NCBI GenBank assembly: GCA_000442125.1
Contig: AUPK01000175.1
Coordinates: forward strand, 62,001-126,000
Source: Opeltia flavorubescens
Lineage: Eukaryota; Ascomycota; Lecanoromycetes; Teloschistales; Teloschistaceae
Direction: 5' to 3'
Length of the DNA stretch: 64,000 bases
Shown here piece after piece: positions 58,601-64,000 of this stretch (the first letter of the stretch is position 1; the number at the start of each line of letters is the position of its first letter). The notes under the pieces were generated by a model. The model had not been told where the DNA came from. It saw only the letters and a program-made list of their open reading frames with translations, and made no database searches. The position numbers and the translations under genes are program-made.

Positions 58601-59408
58601 GGATGTGAGGGAGAGGGCTAGGGTTCGGCAGTGGAGAAGGAGGGATGTGGAGCATGAGTTTAAGAGGGAGGATGATGAGCGCGTGCATTGTGGGGGGAAG
58701 GAGGAGGGGGTTGGGGTTGGGGTTAGGGGGGGTTTTGATGGGTTTAGGAGGGAGGGAGGGGAGAGGGTCGGTGCTGGGCTTGGGAAGAGGGATGGGATTC
58801 CGATGGAGGGAGTTTTAGGGATGGCGGACGTGGGGATGGTGAATGGTGGCAGGGAGAGGGACAAGAGTCCGGTAAAGAGAAGTTTTAGCACGGCGCTGGG
58901 ACTAGAGCGGTATGATGATCTAGAAGATCCGGGAGAGGGCTCTTCGGCGAGTGTGAATGGGAATGGGAGGGTGGGTATTCGAGGTGGTGGTCGTGGGGTA
59001 GTTGGGTTTGATAGGTTGTTGGGGGTTGGAAGAGGTGGAGGAGACGGACGACGCAGTGGAAGAGGTGTGGGCGGCGGCGTTAATGGTGGGGGCGTGGGGA
59101 GAGGTGGAAGAGGAAGTGCTGGAGGTGGTGATGGAGGTAATGGAAGTGGTAGTGGTAGGGGTGGTGCTGGCGGTTATGGCAGTAGGGATAATGGTGGAAG
59201 AGGTGGAGGCGGAAGTGGTGGGGATAGAGAAAGAATTGGCTTCGGCGGTGCGAAACGTGCTCGGATGGCGGCGAGTATGGATCGCGTTCAAGCTTGGTTT
59301 CTGAGGGAATGGACGGAAAGAGAGACAGAGGGGGCACCAGGGGCGAGGGAGGGGGGGAGGGGGGAAGGGAATGGACAAGGAAATTGGAAAGAGGGAGTTG
59401 GGGTATAG
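55632..59408 (+). CDS. TPR and MYND-like zinc-cluster protein with acidic and Gly-rich tail
   Basis: The frame runs from 55,527; the ATG at 55,632 (MMLPPPRPNKRPP) gives 1,258 residues without an intron. Residues 28-95 form TPR helices (DLIFQANALLSFGQSRKAID, AFLNRSMAYIFEGRPELAVV). A Cys/His cluster (FYCDSCATALL near 370; FCSRDHEVPYCSTTC near 435) resembles a split MYND or RING-like zinc site, and a long conserved helical region follows to about 720. This combination is seen in SMYD-like fungal proteins, but I find no SET motifs, so methyltransferase activity is not claimed. From about 770 the protein is disordered: an Asp/Glu run (DTDTDSSDDSSSDDDEML), then a 200-residue Gly/Arg-rich tail near 1,100-1,210 that could bind RNA. 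The Gly-rich tail could be a purine-rich read-through and deserves transcript support. Confidence 0.7.
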   Translation: MMLPPPRPNKRPPLQIRHNPPSPEDLIFQANALLSFGQSRKAIDLYTEVLYVRAPGHIVAFLNRSMAYIFEGRPELAVVDAYRAAQAMDMIKNSSAEKRRTKEAEIKRYLRMEGLRIMYGHDWTRGTARYLPSAEGGFIKRPLASLVMDMDAEDCPVWHDHGLDLRDVFPRLEIRALYRLCGALYRCRGGASQDALSILSDIPWAYTCFAPEAKCFNELGTDILNTLTEVIEIYRKTTKETDDEHMVAMPAGDRTVWMTKPSTVLKTRITQTPALQYWNDIYEPDFAKSETYHELQDFASATSDSCQPVVTNQSSGGLLPHIEMRSSKDHLPGDILFSERSSWHVTTSSPEKVLNAWRPNKAGNLRFYCDSCATALLMPHEMVMNISTLSATPRTNREEIMIDLYDAVGGDGMEAKERQRRADWSASTHISFCSRDHEVPYCSTTCRRNRRSFDPGVHESKIEPELRNGKLTTEMTPREIVPPGHPRSLFTHSKTQTLYDLLLLRIYASARSQGKHPLELVKFIRGDLSPPAPRAPSQPADKRPVEISWTFENNVVRPIWSINRYHQALGQDPLNYIRESDGWVINTLLAKIRHSTEITRGAMSAIVFNMDKESKSYCYRGLEEWVSDREDAVYESKEAYCETWVARLDPLISMIRVANETKGEKPNCWLRYEESIQVIAGQPDDPSNKKDPAIKQGEVLLRPKLKFLGGSPYEVTPYSQRDPIPSTSAIKDDVVEQDRGKDHKPIALEKEAIVPPPQDQITISDSDENPDTDTDSSDDSSSDDDEMLEILDEADDEDDTPETPESQPELTSPKSPPPSEEENSTDIVALDGPAEKHQRPTTPDPTLLSIEPNPNDEEKLSAYNYKDKKRRFSQEKVAKTKLGKMHWSGHTRVRRNITFRPPRDSLYETKRVRQVQRVSSVEPQRASDSPLPELEPELGSEQQVEKENGDKVEVEVQYDSFDDVPVGTILYDNDVQDGKGQRRYTKPTMEDVRERARVRQWRRRDVEHEFKREDDERVHCGGKEEGVGVGVRGGFDGFRREGGERVGAGLGKRDGIPMEGVLGMADVGMVNGGRERDKSPVKRSFSTALGLERYDDLEDPGEGSSASVNGNGRVGIRGGGRGVVGFDRLLGVGRGGGDGRRSGRGVGGGVNGGGVGRGGRGSAGGGDGGNGSGSGRGGAGGYGSRDNGGRGGGGSGGDRERIGFGGAKRARMAASMDRVQAWFLREWTERETEGAPGAREGGRGEGNGQGNWKEGVGV

Positions 59409-59837
59409 TGTTTTAGCGGTGGTGTTGATGGTTTTTTTTGAGGGGTAAGAGTGGGATGGTTGCAATGGATAGAGTTTGTTTTTCGGGAGTTGAGTTTATA
59501 GACAGGCGTGATAGATATATATAGATGGTTCGGTAATGATTCTTGAGCTTGGCCAATTTCCATCCGGAAAGGAAAGAGGGTAGAGGGAGGGCGGAAGGAA
59601 TGGCAAGAATGAATGATAAAACTGATCAATCGAGAAACTGTTGTATGTACAACCATGTTCAGCATCGAAACCAAAGGTAGCAAAACGCCAGCATTGATGC
59701 AATTCGCCCGTCTCCGTCTCCGTCTCAGATATCCACACCTGCCCTGCATTCATCCTCCATCATATCTTATCTCCCGTCCCTCGCCAATCACATCGCTCAA
59801 CCACCACCCCACATCTCCCATCCCCCCCAAAACTCTC
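59409..59837. other. Convergent 3' region
   Basis: Lies between the stop codons of the TPR/MYND-like gene (plus) and sdhB (minus). Purine-rich at the left and pyrimidine-rich toward sdhB. No gene. Confidence 0.5.
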
Positions 59838-60905
59838 TCAAGCCGTAGCCATCGCCTTCTTAATCTCCGCAATCGCCTTCCCCGGGTTCAACCCCTTCGG
59901 GCACGTCCTCGAGCAATTCAAAATCGTATGGCACCGATACAAACTCATATTATTATCCAACGCCGCCTTCCTCTCCCCCTTGCGCTCGTCCCTGCTGTCG
60001 GCGAGCCAGCGGTAAGATTGTAGGAGGACGGCCGGGCCGAGGTATTGTTCGCTGTTCCACCAGTAGGAGGGGCAGGAGGTGGAGCAGCAGGCGCAGAGGA
60101 TGCATTCGTAGAGGCCGTCGAGGGTTTTTCGTTGGGTGGGGGATTGGCGGTATTCCCGGCCCTAATTTGGGGGGGGAGGGGGGTTAGTGGGATTGGGAAG
60201 GATGGGGGGTTGGGGGTGGATGGGGAGGAAGGGGGGAGAAGGGGAGATGGGAGGCTTACATCTTCAGCTGGGGTGGAGCGTTGGAGGTAGGGCTTTATGG
60301 ATTTGTATTGTTTGTAGAATTGGGTTAGGTCGGGGACGAGGTCTTTGACGACGTAGGTGTGAGGGAGAGGGTAGATGCGGGTTTCATGTTTGGTGTCGGT
60401 TGGGATGCGACCTAGACAGATCTCTGTCAGTCCATCATTCCATGAGACAAATGGGATTGGGAGTCCGCATACATAGACATGCAAGTGTATTCACTCCATC
60501 NATATTCATCGCACAACTCCCGCAAATCCCTTCTCTGCAACTCCGCCTAAATGTCAAGGTAGGGTCGACTTCGTTCTTGATTCTAATCAATGCGTCCAGG
60601 ACCATGGGCCCAGTCCTGCTCAAATCTAAAGTGTATGATTGCATCTTTGGCTTTTCGGTTGGACGTTCAGGTGACCATCGATAGACGTGGAAGGTTTTTG
60701 TCTTTGGATTCTCGGATTTGGTGGGGTCTTCGATGGTAGGAGTGTGTTTCTCGGAGGTTGGTGGCTGGGTTGCGGACATGGCTTCGCCTAGCTTCTTGAT
60801 TGGTGTGGCCTCGACTGTGGCATACGAGCGGATGGCGATGGAGGGACGGAGGGTGGGTAGTGAGGAGGAGAGGAGACGGGAGGTTGAGGCTCGGAGAGCT
60901 GTCAT
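59838..60905 (-). CDS. sdhB: Succinate dehydrogenase iron-sulfur subunit (complex II)
   Basis: Three exons (60,905-60,473, 60,411-60,260, 60,161-59,838; introns 61 and 98 nt) give 302 residues. The N-terminus is a mitochondrial presequence ([20 protein letters not shown]). The 2Fe-2S ligands lie in [13 protein letters not shown] plus the Cys of TLACLC. The 4Fe-4S site is [17 protein letters not shown] and the 3Fe-4S site is [20 protein letters not shown]. The protein passes electrons from the flavoprotein subunit to ubiquinone in the inner mitochondrial membrane. The His of YRCHTIL is residue 273 by this model; it, the Pro of CPSYWWN and its final Asn are the positions where SDHI-fungicide resistance changes are known, and all are wild type. 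An N base near 60,501 hides one residue, almost certainly Ile. The first intron splits the CLC/RIP codon as in other fungi. Confidence 0.96.
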
Positions 60906-61429
60906 CTTGACTCAAGGATTGGGGCGACCACTTATGGGCTGAGAATGTTCTTTGGGTTGGATGATAGGGGACCCTTGAATCGTGAAGCGGTAAGGAGACG
61001 TTTGAGGGGTCGGTGTTGAAAACGGTATTATTGATCTGAATTGAAGTGGAGTGGCAAGTACATCATCAATTAGCGTGGGCCGAGGCTCGAACATGCCCCT
61101 GCACTTGATCCAATCTCACAGGGCTGAGGTAATCTCTTTTTCCATGAATCTGATTGGTAGATCTCAGCACCCGTTCAATCTCCTACAAGATCTAATTATG
61201 CCTTCATCAGAACTCGCGACATGATTTCTCGAGAGCGCACTGTTCTTGAAGGGTAGCGTCTTCAACCTTCAGCATTGTATTAAATATGTTGTATGCCGTT
61301 GTTTCACAATATTTTGAATCTGGTAGTGGGTTCGGTATATTGCCGCTTTTTCCATAGCTGGCAATCAGGTTACTATCCATTGAGGAAGCAACCCGCTTTC
61401 ATGTTCTACATGAATCTTACAAAGACTGA
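60906..61429. promoter_or_regulatory. Region upstream of sdhB
   Basis: 524 bp holding the sdhB promoter and the 3' flank of the monooxygenase gene. No specific site recognised and no coding signal. Confidence 0.45.
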
Positions 61430-62629
61430 CTACAAGGACGCTCTTACGCCACCATGCATGTCGGCGAGTCTCGTCTTACTTTCTTCCACACCCCTCTTCC
61501 AAGTCTCATACTTAGCATCAGCGAAGAGCTGCAGCTTATCTGTACCATGTTCATAAATGTGCCTTGTTAGATCTACTCCGTCTTGTATAGCATAGTTGGC
61601 GCCTTCACCACCAAGAATGGGCATTGCATGGGCAGCATCACCGAGAAGCAAAACACCCTTTTTCGCGAGATGATTAATTTGAGCTCGATCACCCAGAGAA
61701 CTCCTCATCAACCAGTGGGTAACCTTGTCTCTTCGAATGTATCCGGGGTGGAAGAATAGGTCGAATGGCCGCTGTAGATTTCCAAGGTTTTCTATCTCCT
61801 CGTAGAATTTCTCATGGATGTCATCGGCTTCAGAAATTGATCTATTAGGTCTGTAAAGCGGGTCGTTGTCGCGAGCGGGCCGGGAGTAAGCGTAGCTGAC
61901 CGCGACATGTCTTTTCAAGTAGCAGTTTATCGAGATCTGGAGCGTGATGTCACCCTGGCGGGCTTGCAAAACCGTCTGGTTCTTGAACGAGTCTGCAACA
62001 TAAGTTTGAAATGAAGGTGTTGCAATACACCTTTTGCCTCTATAGACCACATATGGGAGTACCTCTAGCTTGATTTCGGGTGCCAGTTGCCTTCGCACTC
62101 GGGAATGTACACCGTCTGCACCAATAAGCACTTTACCATGAACTTCGTTCCCATCCTTTAATTGCACGATAATGCCTTCTGATGAGGTAGTGACGTTTTG
62201 TACAACACGATTCGTGCTGATTTCTTGATCCTCCTGCAATAACTTGTCTAGATATCTTCGGTGGCATGGGAAAGAGCCAGCTCCAGTATTGATATTAGGC
62301 GCTATCGCACTAATCGGAAATTTTCTATTTCGAAATGGTACGGAAATGATGGCTGTATTGCTTCGAAATGTCTCTTCATCCATGTTAATGGCTTCCAGCA
62401 GGGGCCGAAAGGCCCATGGATGGAGGGCAATGCGATAGTACCGCCTTGGTAAGAAGGCCGCTTTCTCCAAAAGAATAAACGGTATCTCATACTCCTTCAA
62501 ACAACGGCTTAATGTCGATCCCGCAAGGCCTGACCCAATAATTATGATGGGAGAAGAATCCCATTTGCGTCCCGAATTAGGTGTCAAAGGATTTGCAGAG
62601 GACGAGATAACTTTTTTGATGAAATTCAT
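61430..62629 (-). CDS. FAD-dependent monooxygenase (UbiH/PHBH-like)
   Basis: Single-exon frame of 399 residues. FAD-binding landmarks are in order: the Rossmann fingerprint PIIIIGSGLAGSTLSRCLKE (about 27-46) with acidic strand end FILLEK, the DG motif VLIGADGVHSRVRR (about 166-179), and the GD motif GVLLLGDAAHAMPILGGEGA (about 326-345) followed by NYAIQDGVDL. This is group A flavoprotein monooxygenase architecture, which uses NAD(P)H and O2 to hydroxylate or epoxidise organic substrates; the substrate is unknown. The stretch LHPWAFRPLLEAI after RIALH resembles fungal secondary-metabolite monooxygenases, but no polyketide synthase, NRPS or terpene cyclase is in the window. The protein ends within the C-terminal helix (KTRLADMHGG) at normal length. 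No membrane anchor is seen. Confidence 0.88.
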   Translation of the reverse strand: MNFIKKVISSSANPLTPNSGRKWDSSPIIIIGSGLAGSTLSRCLKEYEIPFILLEKAAFLPRRYYRIALHPWAFRPLLEAINMDEETFRSNTAIISVPFRNRKFPISAIAPNINTGAGSFPCHRRYLDKLLQEDQEISTNRVVQNVTTSSEGIIVQLKDGNEVHGKVLIGADGVHSRVRRQLAPEIKLEVLPYVVYRGKRCIATPSFQTYVADSFKNQTVLQARQGDITLQISINCYLKRHVAVSYAYSRPARDNDPLYRPNRSISEADDIHEKFYEEIENLGNLQRPFDLFFHPGYIRRDKVTHWLMRSSLGDRAQINHLAKKGVLLLGDAAHAMPILGGEGANYAIQDGVDLTRHIYEHGTDKLQLFADAKYETWKRGVEESKTRLADMHGGVRASL

Positions 62630-62978
62630 AAGGAATGCAACATGACCTCAGGTAATGGGTCGCCAAGTATTGAAGGCGTACAACCTGCGTGCTCTGTCTT
62701 GTCCAAAGTTGTAGATGGAGCAGCTTTGTAACACGCTCATAACGAAATCATTATTGTTCAACGCATCATATTCAAAAAGCTTGGCACGTTTGAATTACCA
62801 TTCGTGCCATTTATTACGAGTCTAGTGCATACGCTAATGATCTAGCGCCCGAGAAGACGTTTATCTTCCCGGGTAATGATTGACAACTTTTTGAATACTT
62901 GCAGAATACTCTGAAGCAATTCTAGAGGACTACATCCGAGTTGAATCGTCTCTTTCCATTCATTCACATTTACTACCC
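62630..62978. promoter_or_regulatory. Divergent region between monooxygenase and HTH genes
   Basis: 349 bp between two start codons facing away from each other. No assignable site. Confidence 0.45.
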
Positions 62979-63380
62979 ATGGCGCCACCACAGCCTCTCT
63001 CCGCTCAGCAAACACACAATGCCGGTCAACGTGTGCAAGCGCTAACCTATCTACAAATCGGCTGGCAGCAAAAAGATGTAGCCGCAGCTGTAGGCCTTTC
63101 ACAAAGTTCAATCAGCCAGCTGGCAGCAAAGGCGAAAGCGCGTGGCTGGAATCCTGACATCAAGCCTATCATAAAGCTGGAGTGGGTGGTTGATAGTCCA
63201 CGCACCGGTCGCCCACATACTGCCTCGCCTGCAAAGAAAGTCTGGACTGTCGAAAAAGCTGAGACTGGCAACGGAAATGAGCATACCATGTCCGCTGCGG
63301 TGAATGCACCAACTGCTGCCCCCCTGGATGTCTCCGGTTCGGTTAATCAGGACTTGTCCTTGTCTAATTGTAAACCGTGA
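62979..63380 (+). CDS. Helix-turn-helix protein derived from a Tc1/mariner transposase, lacking the DDE domain
   Basis: 133-codon frame starting MAPPQPLSAQQTHNAGQRVQ. Residues about 20-55 form a homeodomain-like helix-turn-helix (VQALTYLQIGWQQKDVAAAV, GLSQSSISQLAAKAKARGW), followed by NPDIKPIIKLEWVVDSPRTG RP: the hinge with the GRP box typical of Tc1-like transposase N-termini. The expected DDE catalytic domain (about 200 residues) is not found before the window end. The frame ends in CKP at a sequence that reads CC|GTGAGTACC, an excellent splice donor, so the 133 residues may be only the first exon. Alternatives are a truncated transposon or a host regulator built from the DNA-binding half. 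The C-terminal 60 residues are Ala/Asn-rich and disordered. Confidence 0.65.
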   Translation: MAPPQPLSAQQTHNAGQRVQALTYLQIGWQQKDVAAAVGLSQSSISQLAAKAKARGWNPDIKPIIKLEWVVDSPRTGRPHTASPAKKVWTVEKAETGNGNEHTMSAAVNAPTAAPLDVSGSVNQDLSLSNCKP

Positions 63381-64000
63381 GTACCCTCAGAACGAGCCAT
63401 AGTGGTCATATGATGGTAAAGCCAGATATTGCGACACTCCTTCATTCATTCTGACTCCACATCTTTTGCTGGGATTTAAGACACCGACCAGCGAAAGCGT
63501 TGAGAAAGGATGTGATTGATAGATGATTACATCTTTTGTTGGGGTTATGCCAGTGAAAATATTTTAGCGGCTAGTCACCATCAAGCTTTCGACAAGTAGC
63601 ATGGCTGTCGCATGAATCAACGCACGCCAAACTCCATCGAATAACATTTTGACTGGAGAACAACTCATCAGCTCGCAGAGGCTTCAAGCCTCGCCACAGA
63701 CTACCCAGCAATTTCAAAGAATGAGCGATGATGAGGTAGATACTGAATAGATACCGGCTACATTTGTTTTTTCAAAAGATAACTGCGAAAGTACAGACTG
63801 GGAAAGCGCATTCCATATCATCTGCAGTCGATAAAAAGGTGGAAAAATGACCAAAGTTCACCATGTTTGGATATGAGGAAAAAACCTGATTGACACCACC
63901 CCTACGCAGCACGCAAACGAAACATTTCCCCCCCCCCCAACCCCCAAAACGGTTATTAAAAGGAACTCTCCCTCCCAAAGATCCGCCCTGCTATCTCTCT
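63381..64000. other. Right end of the window, no gene recognised
   Basis: Contains a run of 11 C at 63,928-63,938 followed by AACCCCC. Small exons downstream of the HTH frame could hide here, but I see no convincing one. A minus-strand frame at 63,772-63,978 spans the C-run and is not credible. Confidence 0.4.

Noticed and set aside
58920-59465. Minus-strand Ser/Thr/His-rich ORFs opposite the Gly-rich tail
   Set aside because: They are the complement of a low-complexity purine-rich stretch and carry no independent signal.
61430-63380. Secondary-metabolite gene cluster around the FAD monooxygenase
   Set aside because: No polyketide synthase, NRPS, terpene cyclase, transporter or zinc-cluster regulator lies next to it; sdhB is its neighbour.
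1-64000. CRISPR arrays, bacterial-type operons, rRNA genes
   Set aside because: No regularly spaced short repeats, no ribosome-binding-site-led gene strings and no rRNA sequence were seen; the genome is eukaryotic.

Overview
The window looks like a chromosome piece from a filamentous ascomycete (Pezizomycotina), most likely a leotiomycete of the Helotiales. Reasons: 45-100 nt introns with GT...AG ends; fungal-only families (DUF3632, DUF7730, CFEM/Pth11-like rhodopsin, AIM9-like APH kinase, NACHT NLR); an SdhB whose key histidine falls at about residue 273, as I recall for Sclerotinia; and a sharply bounded AT-rich block with the hallmark of repeat-induced point mutation (RIP). The species call is inference.

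Bases 1-18,900 are a RIP-burned transposon graveyard with no open frames. By eye the dinucleotides CA and TG are almost absent. Despite the damage, Ty3/gypsy parts can be read: a plus-strand fragment (1-4,141), a full-length-looking minus-strand copy between two 205-bp LTRs (4,142-11,333), a second gypsy type on the minus strand (11,334-about 16,840), and a plus-strand 3' end with a third copy of the same LTR (16,845-17,811). The first two form a 4.1-kb inverted repeat.

From about 18,950 base composition becomes normal and genes begin. In order: AIM9-like APH-fold kinase (+); a two-exon secreted protein (-) whose first exon is too short to show as an ORF; DUF7730 protein (-); SGNH hydrolase (-); a large disordered protein (-); DUF3632 protein (-); a broken alpha/beta-hydrolase-NACHT NLR (+) split by a 2.2-kb piggyBac-like element with perfect inverted ends; a CorA-family Mg2+ transporter (-) with a duplicated 3' end, and a doubtful antisense ORF; a CFEM-type seven-helix receptor (-); an MBD4-like thymine DNA glycosylase (-) starting two bases after a C2H2 zinc-finger gene (-); a secreted protein (+); a 1,258-residue TPR/MYND-like protein (+); succinate dehydrogenase iron-sulfur subunit (-); a FAD monooxygenase (-); and an orphan helix-turn-helix protein of Tc1-transposase origin (+).

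I see no operon, CRISPR array, secondary-metabolite core enzyme or convincing RNA gene. The best theme is genome defence and its cost: RIP has erased the retroelements, and the stops seen in the piggyBac transposase and in the NLR are of RIP type too. A G:T-mismatch glycosylase of the MBD4 type lies in the same window. I do not see a clearly new multi-gene system.
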